Assembly: GCF_024623455.1 (NCBI RefSeq)
Contig: NZ_JANIPJ010000038.1
Span: 1-37,904 of the forward strand
Reading direction: 5' to 3'
Source of the DNA: Paenibacillus soyae
GTDB lineage: Bacteria > Bacillota > Bacilli > Paenibacillales > Paenibacillaceae
Length of the DNA: 37,904 bases
A program made the translations under genes and the position numbers. This document shows, in pieces, positions 29,030 through 37,826 of this stretch; position 1 is the stretch's first letter, and each line of letters begins with the position of its first letter. The notes under the pieces were generated by a model. The model searched no databases. It was not told the DNA's origin and worked only from the letters and a program-made list of their open reading frames with translations.

Positions 29030-30541
29030 ATGGCGCAGCAAGCAAAGATGACGATTGACAAAGATTTTGTGATCGGAGAAGTCGATGAGCGGATTTACGG
29101 CTCTTTTATCGAGCACCTGGGACGTGCCGTCTACGGCGGGATCTACGAAACGGATCACCCGACGGCGGATGAACAAGGATTCCGCGGCGATGTCCTGTCG
29201 CTCGTGAAGGAGCTTCAAGTTCCGATTGTCCGCTATCCGGGCGGCAACTTCGTCTCCGGCTATAACTGGGAGGACGGCGTGGGGCCGGTCGATAAGCGCC
29301 CAAGAAGATTGGAATTGGCTTGGCGCACGGTCGAGCCGAACTGGATCGGCTTTAACGAGTTTATGGATTGGTGCCGCAAGGCCGGCACGGATGCCATGAT
29401 GGCCGTCAACTTGGGAACGCGGGGAATCGACGACGCGAGGAACCTGATCGAGTATTCCAATCATCCGTCCGGCTCGTATTGGAGCGACCTGCGCAGGTCG
29501 CATGGCTACGAGAAGCCGCATAACGTGAAAACGTGGTGTCTCGGCAACGAAATGGACGGACCTTGGCAGATCGGAAACAAAACGTCCGTCGAATATGGCC
29601 GGTTGGCGAACGAAGCGGGTAAAGCGATGAAGTGGGTGGACCCGTCGATCGAGCTTGTCGCCTGCGGTAGCTCCGCAAGAACGATGCCGACGTTCCCGGA
29701 TTGGGAGGCTACCGTTCTGGATTTGACCTACGACACGGCGGATTACATATCCATCCACCAATATTACGGCAATCCGAAGAAGGACACGCCGAACTTCCTG
29801 GCCCAGTCGGTCGGAATGGACTCGTTCATTAATACGGTTATTGCTACTTGCGACTACGTGCAGGCCAAGAAGCGCAGCAAGAAACAAATGCTTCTTTCGT
29901 TCGACGAGTGGAATGTATGGTTCCATTCGAACGAGCAGGACCGCAAGCTCGAGCCATGGACCATCGCTCCGCCGCAGCTTGAGGATGTATACACGCATGA
30001 AGACGCGCTCGTTGTCGGCTGCATGCTGATCAGCTTGCTGAAGCGCGCCGACCGCGTGAAGATGGCATGTCTTGCGCAGCTCGTTAACGTTATTGCGCCG
30101 ATCATGACCCGCAACGGAGGCCCGGCTTGGAAGCAAACGATCTTCTATCCGTTCCTTCATGCAAGCGTTTATGGACGAGGCAAAGTGCTCGTACCGCTCG
30201 TGAAATCGCCGAAATACGACAGCAGCGAATACACGGACGTTCCTTACTTGGAGGCTATCGCCGTGTATCGCGAGGAGCAGGAGGAAGTGACGATTTTTGC
30301 GGTTAACCGCCATACCGATGAAGCGCTGCCTCTCGATATCGACCTTCGCAGCTTCGGCGCCGGCAGCATTGTCGAGCACGTTGTTCTCGAGCATGAAGAC
30401 TTGAAGGCGACGAATACCGAGGAGTTCCCTGATCGCGTGAAGCCGCATAGCGCAGGCAACGCGGTTTGGAGCGATAACGGGCATATTGAAGCGACGCTCG
30501 CCAAAGCTTCCTGGAACGTCATTCGCCTTAAGCTTCAATAG
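29030..30541 (+). CDS. abfA: GH51 alpha-L-arabinofuranosidase
   Basis: 503 residues, no signal peptide, so intracellular. It removes terminal arabinofuranose from arabino-oligosaccharides taken up by the cell. (beta/alpha)8 barrel with acid/base Glu174 in CLGNEMDGPWQ and nucleophile Glu293 in LLSFDEWNVW, close to the numbering of the Geobacillus enzyme (175/294), followed by a C-terminal beta-domain. MAQQAK at 29030 is the start, since AAAGGGTG lies just upstream; the ATG at 29012 would overlap this site. The 120-bp AT-rich upstream region has no confident promoter. A terminator follows, then the HTH regulator. No transporter or other arabinan genes are adjacent. Confidence 0.96.
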   Translation: MAQQAKMTIDKDFVIGEVDERIYGSFIEHLGRAVYGGIYETDHPTADEQGFRGDVLSLVKELQVPIVRYPGGNFVSGYNWEDGVGPVDKRPRRLELAWRTVEPNWIGFNEFMDWCRKAGTDAMMAVNLGTRGIDDARNLIEYSNHPSGSYWSDLRRSHGYEKPHNVKTWCLGNEMDGPWQIGNKTSVEYGRLANEAGKAMKWVDPSIELVACGSSARTMPTFPDWEATVLDLTYDTADYISIHQYYGNPKKDTPNFLAQSVGMDSFINTVIATCDYVQAKKRSKKQMLLSFDEWNVWFHSNEQDRKLEPWTIAPPQLEDVYTHEDALVVGCMLISLLKRADRVKMACLAQLVNVIAPIMTRNGGPAWKQTIFYPFLHASVYGRGKVLVPLVKSPKYDSSEYTDVPYLEAIAVYREEQEEVTIFAVNRHTDEALPLDIDLRSFGAGSIVEHVVLEHEDLKATNTEEFPDRVKPHSAGNAVWSDNGHIEATLAKASWNVIRLKLQ

Positions 30542-30560
30542 AATAAGACGTTGAATCGCC

Positions 30561-30607
30561 GAAGGGCGCCGCAAGCGGCATTGCTGCTTTTGCGGCACCC
30601 TTCTTTT
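30561..30607 (+). terminator. intrinsic terminator after the arabinofuranosidase gene
   Basis: GAAGGG-C-GCCGCAA pairs with TTGCGGC-A-CCCTTC across a 15-base loop, then TTTTG. Confidence 0.82.
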
Positions 30608-30640
30608 GTATTATGATGGTAAGTAGAAAGGAAGTGCGCG

Positions 30641-31555
30641 ATGATACAAGCTAATACGGATAAGAGGTGGCTGCCCCTCTATGAAGCGCTCGCGAGCGAG
30701 GTCCGATTGTCCATCCTCGATCTATTGGCGCAGAATACGATGAACGTCAAGGAGATCGCGGCTTCGCTGGGTTTAAGCAGCGCTATCGTGACGATGCACG
30801 TTCGCAAGCTCGAGGCCGCTGGGCTCGTGTCGACCCGCATGATTCGGAAGGATGGCGGCACGCACAAGATGTGCGAGCTATCGGAGGAATCGATCAAGAT
30901 CGAGCTGCCTCGGATCTCTTCTTCGCTAAGATCGCATGAGATCAGTGTGCCGATCGGCCATTATACCTCGTTTGACGTATATCCGACATGCGGAATCGCG
31001 ACGAAGGATAAGATCATTGGCCAATTCGACGATCCGCGGTATTTCCTCGAGCCCGAGCGCATGAACGCCGGCATCCTATGGTTCGGACACGGCTACGTCG
31101 AATATAAATTCCCGAATTACCTGGTTCCGGGACAACGGCCGGTCGCTATCGAAATCGCGATGGAGATTGGCTCCGAAGCGCCGGGCATTAATGAACACTG
31201 GCCCTCCGACATAAGCTTCGAGCTGAACGGCAAATCTCTCGGAACATGGACCAGTCCAGGGGACTTCGGGCAGACGCGCGGCAGATATACGCCGGATTGG
31301 TGGTCGGATTGGGTCAATCAATACGGTCTGCTCAAGATCATCCGCATTCAAGCGGACGGCACTTATATGGATGGACAGCTTCTATCTTCGGTCAGCGTGG
31401 ACGACATCATGCCCGACCGTAATCTCTGGACGTTCCAGATGGCCGTCAGGGAAGACGCCGAGCATGTGGGCGGATTAACCTTGTACGGCAGCGGCTTCGG
31501 CAATTACAATCAGGATATTTTGTTCAAAATCATGTACCAATCATCTAACGGTTAA
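30641..31555 (+). CDS. ArsR-type winged-helix regulator with a large C-terminal domain, likely a sugar-responsive regulator
   Basis: 304 residues. The N-terminal 85 residues are an ArsR/MarR-like winged helix: LPLYEALASEVRLSILDLLA, VKEIAASLGLSSAIVTMHVRKLEAAGLV. The remaining 200 residues lack metal-site cysteines and are rich in aromatic and beta-type segments (ILWFGHGYVEYKF, ISFELNGKSLGTW, TPDWWSDWVNQYG, LYGSGFGNYNQDILFKI), suggesting a beta-sandwich resembling a carbohydrate-binding module. Placed directly after the GH51 gene it may sense arabino-oligosaccharides; that is inference from context. GAAAGGAAG lies before the ATG. Similar proteins exist beside GH51 genes in other Paenibacillus genomes as I recall them, but I know of no characterised member. 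Confidence 0.72.
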   Translation: MIQANTDKRWLPLYEALASEVRLSILDLLAQNTMNVKEIAASLGLSSAIVTMHVRKLEAAGLVSTRMIRKDGGTHKMCELSEESIKIELPRISSSLRSHEISVPIGHYTSFDVYPTCGIATKDKIIGQFDDPRYFLEPERMNAGILWFGHGYVEYKFPNYLVPGQRPVAIEIAMEIGSEAPGINEHWPSDISFELNGKSLGTWTSPGDFGQTRGRYTPDWWSDWVNQYGLLKIIRIQADGTYMDGQLLSSVSVDDIMPDRNLWTFQMAVREDAEHVGGLTLYGSGFGNYNQDILFKIMYQSSNG

Positions 31556-31567
31556 ATGCTTTCAAAG

Positions 31568-31645
31568 TAGCTTATGCTTTCGAAGTATGTTTGCTCCGCA
31601 AACATTTAGCTTATGCTTTCGAAGTATGTTTGCTCCGCAAACATT
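31568..31645 (+). repeat. two tandem 39-bp hairpin repeats, related to part of the thrS-leader element
   Basis: Identical 39-bp units at 31568-31606 and 31607-31645, preceded by a degenerate partial copy (31557-31567). Each contains a perfect hairpin ATGTTTGC-TCC-GCAAACAT and a smaller ATGCTT-TCG-AAGTAT hairpin. The inverted form matches 1429-1464 inside the thrS-leader element, with a paired change (G-C to A-T) that keeps the stem. They end 2 bases before the ABC exporter's ribosome site, so transcripts would carry them in the 5' leader. Confidence 0.85.
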
Positions 31646-31661
31646 TTAGGAGGTGCCTGGG

Positions 31662-33392
31662 TTGCGAAAGGTTTTTTTCTTTTTGGGTTCCTACAAAGCG
31701 GCTGTCGCGGTCGCGATCGCGTTGATGCTCGTGGAGCTTACGCTGGAGCTGCTGCAGCCTTTTTTGATGGCCAAAATGATCGATGAAGGCATTCAGGCGC
31801 GGAATATGGATGTCGTCATGCAGTGGGGAGGCTTTTTGCTGGCTTTCTCTGTCGTTGCATTCGGAGCGGGGATTTTAAGTTCTTTTTTTGCCGCGCATGT
31901 CAGTCAAAGCTTCGGCTTTGATATGCGGGAGAAGCTGTACGAGAAAGTGCAATCCTTCTCCTTCGCCAATTTCAACCGGTTTCCGGAGTCGTCTCTGATC
32001 ACGAGGCTGACCAATGACGTGACGCAGCTGCAGAACACGGTATTTATGGGGCTGCGCATTATGCTAAGGGCGCCGCTGCTCGTTATCGGCAGCGTGCTTA
32101 TGGCTTTTATCGTCAACCCGATGCTTGCGTTATGGTTCGCCGCTTCGATCCCTTTTCTCGGGCTGTTCCTCATCTGGGTGTTGAAGAGAGGAGAGAAGCT
32201 TTTCCGTTCCGTGCAGCAAGGGGTCGACGACGTGAATGGCGTCATTCAGCAAAATCTGATCGGTATGCGGCTCATTCGCGTGTTTGTTCGCATGCGGCAT
32301 GAGTCGCTCCGATTCGCGGGATTCAGCGCGGAGCTCATGAATCGGACCGTGGCTGCGCTCCGGCTGACGGAGCTGACCATGCCTGTCATAATGCTGGTCA
32401 TCAATGCCAGCATTATCGCGGTGCTGTGGTATGGACGCGGGCAGCTGGAGACGGCCGGAGCCACGGTCGGCGAGATCGTCGCGATCGTCAACTACGCGAC
32501 GCGAACGTCGGGAGCGCTTTCTTTAATGTCCATGATCGTCGTTAACTTCTCGAGAGCCCGCGCTTCGGCGCATCGTATGAACGAAATATTGGAAACCGAA
32601 ATCGATCTGAAGGATGCGGAGGGCAATCGCGAAGCCCCAGCCAGTGAAGCGGGCAGCGTCTCTTTCAAGGATGTAGGCTTCCGTTATCCGGATACGGAAT
32701 CGCCGATTCTGAAGCATATTAGCTTTGAAGCCGCGCCTGGAGAGACGATTGCCATTATGGGGGCGACGGGTTCGGGCAAAACGTCCATGCTTCAGCTTAT
32801 TCCGCGGCTTTATGAAGCTGAGGAGGGGGCGGTCTGCGTAAGCGGCATGGATACAAGACTGTGGAAGCTGGATCGACTGCGGGGCCAGATCGGTTACGTG
32901 CCGCAAGACATCATGTTGTTCACGGGAACGGTTGCCGACAACATCCGGTGGGGCAAAGAGGATGCGACTCTGGACGAGATCATGCACGCGGCTAAGCTTG
33001 CGCAAATTCACGATACGATCATGCGGCTGCCGCAGCAATACGAGACGATCGTCGGGCAGAAAGGCGTCAATCTATCCGGCGGGCAGAAGCAGCGGCTGAC
33101 GATTGCCAGAGCGCTCGTGCGCAAGCCCGCGATTTTGCTGCTCGACGATTGCACCAGCGCGCTCGACGTTCAGACGGAGAACGCTTTACTTGGGGCGCTG
33201 CGCGAAGTGAAGTGCACGACTTTCCTCATTACGCAAAAAATCAGCTCGACCTTAAACGCGGACCGCATCTTGCTTCTGGATGACGGTGCCTTGCTGGCAA
33301 GCGGGAAGCATGACGAATTGCTGCGCACCTCTCTTTTGTATCAGAAGATTTGCGATTCCCAGTACAGGAAGGCGGGTGTTTCCCATGCTTGA
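31662..33392 (+). CDS. ABC exporter subunit A (degenerate ATPase site)
   Basis: 576 residues: a six-helix exporter membrane domain (about 10-310) then an ATPase domain. Walker A GATGSGKTS (about 367-374), signature LSGGQKQR (about 471) and Walker B LLLDDCTSALD, where the usual catalytic Glu is Asp. The H-loop reads LITQKIS, so the catalytic His is replaced by Gln. The start is TTG at 31662, 8 bases behind AGGAGG; the earlier GTG at 31653 overlaps that site. The 39-bp hairpin repeats lie in its leader. The stop overlaps the next gene by 8 bases, showing that the two form one transporter, like BmrCD or TM287/288. Substrate unknown; often drugs or lipids. Confidence 0.94.
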   Translation: MRKVFFFLGSYKAAVAVAIALMLVELTLELLQPFLMAKMIDEGIQARNMDVVMQWGGFLLAFSVVAFGAGILSSFFAAHVSQSFGFDMREKLYEKVQSFSFANFNRFPESSLITRLTNDVTQLQNTVFMGLRIMLRAPLLVIGSVLMAFIVNPMLALWFAASIPFLGLFLIWVLKRGEKLFRSVQQGVDDVNGVIQQNLIGMRLIRVFVRMRHESLRFAGFSAELMNRTVAALRLTELTMPVIMLVINASIIAVLWYGRGQLETAGATVGEIVAIVNYATRTSGALSLMSMIVVNFSRARASAHRMNEILETEIDLKDAEGNREAPASEAGSVSFKDVGFRYPDTESPILKHISFEAAPGETIAIMGATGSGKTSMLQLIPRLYEAEEGAVCVSGMDTRLWKLDRLRGQIGYVPQDIMLFTGTVADNIRWGKEDATLDEIMHAAKLAQIHDTIMRLPQQYETIVGQKGVNLSGGQKQRLTIARALVRKPAILLLDDCTSALDVQTENALLGALREVKCTTFLITQKISSTLNADRILLLDDGALLASGKHDELLRTSLLYQKICDSQYRKAGVSHA

Positions 33393-35232
33393 CAGCTTGA
33401 AGGAGCCCTTCCGGTATACGAAGCCCGTTGCCCTCCGCGAGAGGGGGGAGCGTCAGGTCCAAGGCGGCGGCGGTCCCAAAAAAGCGAAGGCGAGAGACAC
33501 GATCGGGACGCTGAGGCGACTATGGTCGTATCTGATTCAATATAGATGGAAGCTGTCGGCTGTCATTCTTATGATCATCTTTAGTACCACGCTTTCTTTG
33601 CTTGGGCCTTATTTGGCAGGCACGGCAGTCGATCATTATTTGGCTACGCCGGGGACCGGCTTTATTGCGTTTCTTATTGGAATGGCTATTGTCTATGCGC
33701 TGCACGCGTTAACGACATGGCTGCAGAACATCTGGATGATCGGGATATCGCAGAAAACCGTGCTGCGTTTGCGCGCGGACTTATTTAACCACTTGCATAA
33801 GCTTCCTATTCCGTTTTTTGCGAAACGTCAGCATGGCGAGCTGATGAGCCGGGTTACCAACGATATCGAAAATGTGAGCGCATCGCTTAACAGCTCCTTC
33901 ATCCAGGTGGCGTCAAGCGCGCTTCTGCTTGTGGGAATCGTCGGCATCATGCTGTCGCTTAGCCCGCTGCTGACGCTTCTGACGTTCATTGTCATTCCGT
34001 TCATGCTTCTCGGGATGAAATGGATTACGTCGCGCACCAGCCGGTTGTTCAAATTACAGCAGAGGAACCTGGGGGAGCTGAACGGCTTTGTCGAGGAGAC
34101 GCTTTCCGGTCAGCGCATCGTCAAAACCTTTTCCAGGGAAGAAGCCGTAATCTCGAAGTTCGGGCAGTTGAATAAGCAAATCCATCTCTCCGGGTTTTGG
34201 GCGCAATCCATATCGGGCTTCATTCCTAAGCTAATGAACGGACTGAACAACTTGAGCTTTGCCCTTATCGCGGGCGTTGGCGCGCTGCTGATTATTAATG
34301 ACAGCACCGGCGTGACGGTAGGCGTAATCGTTATTTTCGCGGAATTCGCCCGGCAATTTACAAGGCCGCTCAACGATTTGGCGAACCAGTGGAATACTTT
34401 ATTGTCAGCCGTAGCGGGGGCGGAGCGGGTGTTTCACATTCTTGACGAAGAAGTAGAAGCGGTCGATGAACGGGAAGCCGCTACAATTGATTCCATTGAA
34501 GGGGAAGTCGAATTTCACGAGGTAAGTTTTGCTTATGGAGAGGGTCCGCCCATTCTGCGTCAGATCAGCTTTGCGGCGAAGCCGGGAGAAACCATTGCAT
34601 TCGTGGGTCCGACGGGGGCAGGCAAGACGACCCTTATCGGACTATTATGCCGGTTTTACGAGCCGCTTTCGGGAACGATCTCGATAGATGGAACGGATAT
34701 TCGCCATGTGAGAAGAGACAGCCTAAGGTCCCATATGGCGTTCGTGCTTCAGGATCCGTTTTTGTTCGAAGGGTCTATCCGGGATAATATTCGGTACGGC
34801 AAGCTGAACGCAACCGATCAAGAGATAGAGGAAGCGGCCAAGCAGGCCAATGCGCATTCTTTCATAACGAGGATGAGAGGCGGATACGACGCCAAGCTGA
34901 AGCTTGACGGGGCAGGGATCAGCCAAGGACAGAAACAGTTGATTGCCATCGCAAGGGCCATACTCGCTGACCCGGCTATTCTTGTGCTGGACGAAGCGAC
35001 GAGCAGTATCGATACGGTGACGGAGATCAAAATTCAAGAAGCGCTTCAACGGCTGATGAGAGGAAGAACAAGCTTCGTCATCGCGCATCGGCTCAATACC
35101 ATTCGGCAAGCAGACCAGATCGTCGTCCTGCAGAACGGCGAAATGACGGAGCAAGGCACGCATGATGAACTGGCCCGCAGCGGAGGCTTCTACAGCAAGC
35201 TCGTGAGCGGACAGATTGAGCTGCAGCCGTAA
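33385..35232 (+). CDS. ABC exporter subunit B (catalytic ATPase site)
   Basis: 615 residues with a longer cytoplasmic N-terminus (about 1-50, basic), then an exporter membrane domain and ATPase domain. Walker A GPTGAGKTT (about 408-415), Walker B ILVLDEATSSID with the catalytic Glu, and H-loop FVIAHRL are intact. The signature is altered to ISQGQKQL. With subunit A this gives one full ATP site (this Walker motifs, A's LSGGQ) and one degenerate site, the hallmark of heterodimeric exporters. The ATG at 33385 overlaps the previous stop. The frame extends upstream within the first gene, but without a ribosome site. Confidence 0.95.
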   Translation: MLDSLKEPFRYTKPVALRERGERQVQGGGGPKKAKARDTIGTLRRLWSYLIQYRWKLSAVILMIIFSTTLSLLGPYLAGTAVDHYLATPGTGFIAFLIGMAIVYALHALTTWLQNIWMIGISQKTVLRLRADLFNHLHKLPIPFFAKRQHGELMSRVTNDIENVSASLNSSFIQVASSALLLVGIVGIMLSLSPLLTLLTFIVIPFMLLGMKWITSRTSRLFKLQQRNLGELNGFVEETLSGQRIVKTFSREEAVISKFGQLNKQIHLSGFWAQSISGFIPKLMNGLNNLSFALIAGVGALLIINDSTGVTVGVIVIFAEFARQFTRPLNDLANQWNTLLSAVAGAERVFHILDEEVEAVDEREAATIDSIEGEVEFHEVSFAYGEGPPILRQISFAAKPGETIAFVGPTGAGKTTLIGLLCRFYEPLSGTISIDGTDIRHVRRDSLRSHMAFVLQDPFLFEGSIRDNIRYGKLNATDQEIEEAAKQANAHSFITRMRGGYDAKLKLDGAGISQGQKQLIAIARAILADPAILVLDEATSSIDTVTEIKIQEALQRLMRGRTSFVIAHRLNTIRQADQIVVLQNGEMTEQGTHDELARSGGFYSKLVSGQIELQP

Positions 35233-35333
35233 TTCGCATCCCTCATCCCTAGAATTACCGCTAGGTCTAGGCAGGACTTTCTGTTATCCTTTCATCTTGT
35301 GAGCACCAGATTACAGGTGAAGGGGAGATCTTC

Positions 35334-36386
35334 TTGAAGAAATTATATATAGCGGCAACTGCTTTCCTTACTGCGGCGCTGGCGATTCTGCCAATGAACA
35401 TGGGGCGTCTTCAAGCGGCTGAGGAGACGGATATGAGCATCTACTTCCCTACGGATATCGAGGAGCATTGGGCTTATGACGAGATGGATGATTTCGTTGT
35501 AGCGGATCTTCTTAAGGGCTATAAGGATGCGCAAGGCAACGTAACGGTTAAGCCTGACAATCAAATCACGCGCGCCGAATTCGTGGCGTTATTGGTCCGG
35601 GCGCTTGGTCTTACAAGCAGCGCTTCCGGCAAGACGTTCGCGGACGTTCCTTCTGACAAATGGTATTACGAGCCGATTCGAATCGCAAGCTCGCTTGGCG
35701 TAGTCAACGGCGTAAGCGATACGGATTTCGGTCCGAACAAGCTCATTAATCGCGGCGATATCGCAACGATGGTCGTGCGGGCGTTCGACTCGACCGTACC
35801 GTTCGGAACGGAAGCCGGCCAGCTCGAGTTCGATGACGTGCCTATGTATTATGCCACCGAATTTATTATGGATGCGCATGCCGCGGGTATCGTCAACGGC
35901 GTCAAGGATCGGGAATTCAAGCCGTTCGCTAACGCAAAACGCGCGGAGGCCGTCGTTATGCTTCAGCGTGCCCTTGACTTGCAGAAGGGCGACGTTCCTA
36001 ACGGAGAAACGCTGAAGGCCATCATTACCGAAGCGGAAAAGCAAGAGAACGAAGCGATTAACAACGGTACGATCAGTGCTTTAGACGAGCTTTATCCCGA
36101 GTATTACACGGCGTTCCAGCTGCTTGCTAATCGAGCATACGGTGACGTCCTTCAAGAGCTGGCGAATGAAGGATACAAAATGAGCGTAGTAGAGACGGGA
36201 ACCCGTAATTTCGAGGTAACCTTCGCTTCGAATCGCTTCGCCATTGTAGAATCCACGGGAGGCGCATACCGTTTCACTTATGAAGTGGACGGAGAGCAAT
36301 CCGTCGAAGAAGAACCGAATGACGGATTATATTATTTGAAGAAAACGGAAGACAACAGCTGGAAAGTTTATGCGATTTATAAATAA
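35334..36386 (+). CDS. S-layer homology (SLH) domain protein
   Basis: 350 residues. Signal peptide of about 29 residues (MKKLYIAATAFLTAALAI), then three SLH domains (about 33-90, 100-150 and 160-210) with ITRAEFVALLVRAL, INRGDIATMVVRAF and AKRAEAVVMLQRAL as their conserved helices, and GYKDA, NGVSD and NGVKD turns. SLH triplets bind pyruvylated secondary wall polymer, anchoring the protein to the cell wall. The C-terminal 140 residues (acidic helix, then beta-rich) match nothing I recognise. Start is TTG (35334), behind GAAGGGGAG, which is a good site; no closer ATG fits. A terminator follows. Confidence 0.92.
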   Translation: MKKLYIAATAFLTAALAILPMNMGRLQAAEETDMSIYFPTDIEEHWAYDEMDDFVVADLLKGYKDAQGNVTVKPDNQITRAEFVALLVRALGLTSSASGKTFADVPSDKWYYEPIRIASSLGVVNGVSDTDFGPNKLINRGDIATMVVRAFDSTVPFGTEAGQLEFDDVPMYYATEFIMDAHAAGIVNGVKDREFKPFANAKRAEAVVMLQRALDLQKGDVPNGETLKAIITEAEKQENEAINNGTISALDELYPEYYTAFQLLANRAYGDVLQELANEGYKMSVVETGTRNFEVTFASNRFAIVESTGGAYRFTYEVDGEQSVEEEPNDGLYYLKKTEDNSWKVYAIYK

Positions 36387-36395
36387 GCGATAGAA

Positions 36396-36449
36396 AAGAG
36401 CTGAGCATGGGCGAGATTATCTGCCCGTTGCGCAGCTCTTTCCTTTTTC
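36396..36449. terminator. terminator between the convergent SLH and glutaminase genes
   Basis: AAGAGCTG (36396-36403) with CAGCTCTT (36433-36440), extended by GGGC/GCCC inside, then TCCTTTTTC; the minus-strand side has a run of T as TTTTCTATCG. Confidence 0.82.
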
Positions 36450-36462
36450 ATGAAGCTGATAC

Positions 36463-37425
36463 TTAGAACAAGCTCCAGTCCAGTTCCTTCGATAAGGTTT
36501 CCAGCAAATGCACGCCGGAGATGCTGTTTCCTTTGGGGTTGAGCGCGGGGCCGATTAATCCGATCCCATATCTCCCGGGCACTAGGGTCAGGATGCCTCC
36601 GGATACCCCGCTCTTGGCAGGAAGTCCGACTTCGATCGCGAATTCGCCGGAAGCGTTATACATCCCGCAGGTGACCATAAACGTTTTGGCGATCTGTACG
36701 TAGCGGCGAGGCACAAGGTTTACTCCCGTTATCGGATCGGTGCCGTCGTAAGCCAGGACCAGCGCCATTCGCGCGAGGTCGGCACACTGCGCCTGAACGG
36801 AGCAATGGCGGAAATAAACATCGAGAACATCATGAACGTTGCCCTCCAAAACGCCGTTATCCTTGAGGAAATAAGCCATGGACCGGTTCAGGTCGGCCGT
36901 CTCTGACTCCGACTGGTAAACGGCAAGATCAAACTGAAGGCGTTCATTCCCCGACAACGAACGGAAAAATTGCAAAGTCCGCTCCGCTTTTTCATCCGGG
37001 CCGCTTCCGGCTATAAGCGAAGAGATGACGATCGCGCCTGCATTGATAAGGGGGTTGAAAGGAATCCCGGGCTGTACGAGCTCGAGCTTCAGCATCGAAT
37101 TGAAGCTATCCCCCGTGGGCTCCATTCCTACCTTGTCAAAAACGGCCTTTTCTCCGTTATCCATAAGCGCCAGCAGTAATGTGAATACTTTCGAAATGCT
37201 TTGCATCGTAAAGGAAAGGCCGCAATCGCCTGCCGATACGCTGTCGCCGCTCGCGTCAATAATATGTATGCCGAGCGCTTGCTGCGGCGCTTTGGACAGC
37301 TCCGGAATATAGGAGGCCACTTTTCCGCCGGTCGAGAGTGATTTGCTGGCTTCCAGCCATTTTGGCAGACGTTCTTTTAACGAATCCAATTCGTCCTTTG
37401 TATTTGCATAGTTAGACATATTCAT
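36463..37425 (-). CDS. glsA: glutaminase
   Basis: 320 residues, serine beta-lactamase-like fold. It hydrolyses glutamine to glutamate and ammonia. The catalytic S-x-x-K is in FTMQSISKVF, with NPLINAGAI and the later GLPAKSGVSGGI segment, as in B. subtilis YbgJ/YlaM and E. coli GlsA. The ATG at 37425 has AGAGGAGT upstream; a second in-frame ATG two codons later is an alternative. It is divergent from the rRNA operon and convergent with the SLH gene. No glutamine transporter (GlnT) is adjacent, though in B. subtilis ybgJ has one. Confidence 0.96.
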   Translation of the reverse strand: MNMSNYANTKDELDSLKERLPKWLEASKSLSTGGKVASYIPELSKAPQQALGIHIIDASGDSVSAGDCGLSFTMQSISKVFTLLLALMDNGEKAVFDKVGMEPTGDSFNSMLKLELVQPGIPFNPLINAGAIVISSLIAGSGPDEKAERTLQFFRSLSGNERLQFDLAVYQSESETADLNRSMAYFLKDNGVLEGNVHDVLDVYFRHCSVQAQCADLARMALVLAYDGTDPITGVNLVPRRYVQIAKTFMVTCGMYNASGEFAIEVGLPAKSGVSGGILTLVPGRYGIGLIGPALNPKGNSISGVHLLETLSKELDWSLF

Positions 37426-37586
37426 TCGACAACAACTCCTCTGGGATTAAGATACGCATTTCGTCACCGAAGTAATCCGATACTATCAGTCTAATCAATT
37501 TTGCAAAGATCCTAAATAGGAAGAGAAGATAGGAGCCAGAATTCTTCCGTCTATATATAGTAATCAAACTTTTTTTGAAAAAGGGG

Positions 37587-37616
37587 TTGCAAAGATGAAT
37601 TCGAGTATGGTATATT
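37587..37616 (+). promoter_or_regulatory. rRNA operon promoter P1
   Basis: TTGCAA (37587-37592), 18 bases, TATATT (37611-37616). Typical of the first of two tandem rrn promoters in Bacilli. Confidence 0.66.
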
Positions 37617-37680
37617 CTAATTCCGGCCGAGAACGATAACGGTTCGGAAGAGGACAAGCATTAAGGTTTAAAAATAATGC

Positions 37681-37709
37681 TTGATCTGAGAAAAACAATG
37701 TGGTATTAT
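37681..37709 (+). promoter_or_regulatory. rRNA operon promoter P2
   Basis: TTGATC (37681-37686), 17 bases, TATTAT (37704-37709). An inverted repeat AAGCATTA/TAATGCTT (37656-37663 and 37675-37682) ends on the -35. Confidence 0.72.
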
Positions 37710-37826
37710 AACAAACGTTGTGAAATTAATTGATCTTTGAAAACTGAACAACGAGCGAAACTGCCCGATACATTCGCAAGAATGAATCGAAATAGCAACA
37801 ACGTTTTAGAGCAAGTCAAACTAACT
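37710..37826 (+). promoter_or_regulatory. 16S rRNA leader with boxA-like antitermination site
   Basis: TGATCTTTGAAAACTGAACA (about 37731-37750) is the boxA-containing leader element found before rRNA genes in Bacilli. The rest to 37826 is transcribed leader, probably including the 5' arm of the RNase III stem. No gene lies in 37426-37826. Confidence 0.76.

Noticed and set aside
29024..30598. A 524-codon open frame antisense to the arabinofuranosidase gene
   Set aside because: Same reasoning: Arg/Leu/His-rich, no known domains, fully covered by a gene with intact catalytic residues on the other strand.
31568..31645. Possible CRISPR repeat
   Set aside because: Only two units, directly abutting with no spacers, and no cas genes in the window.
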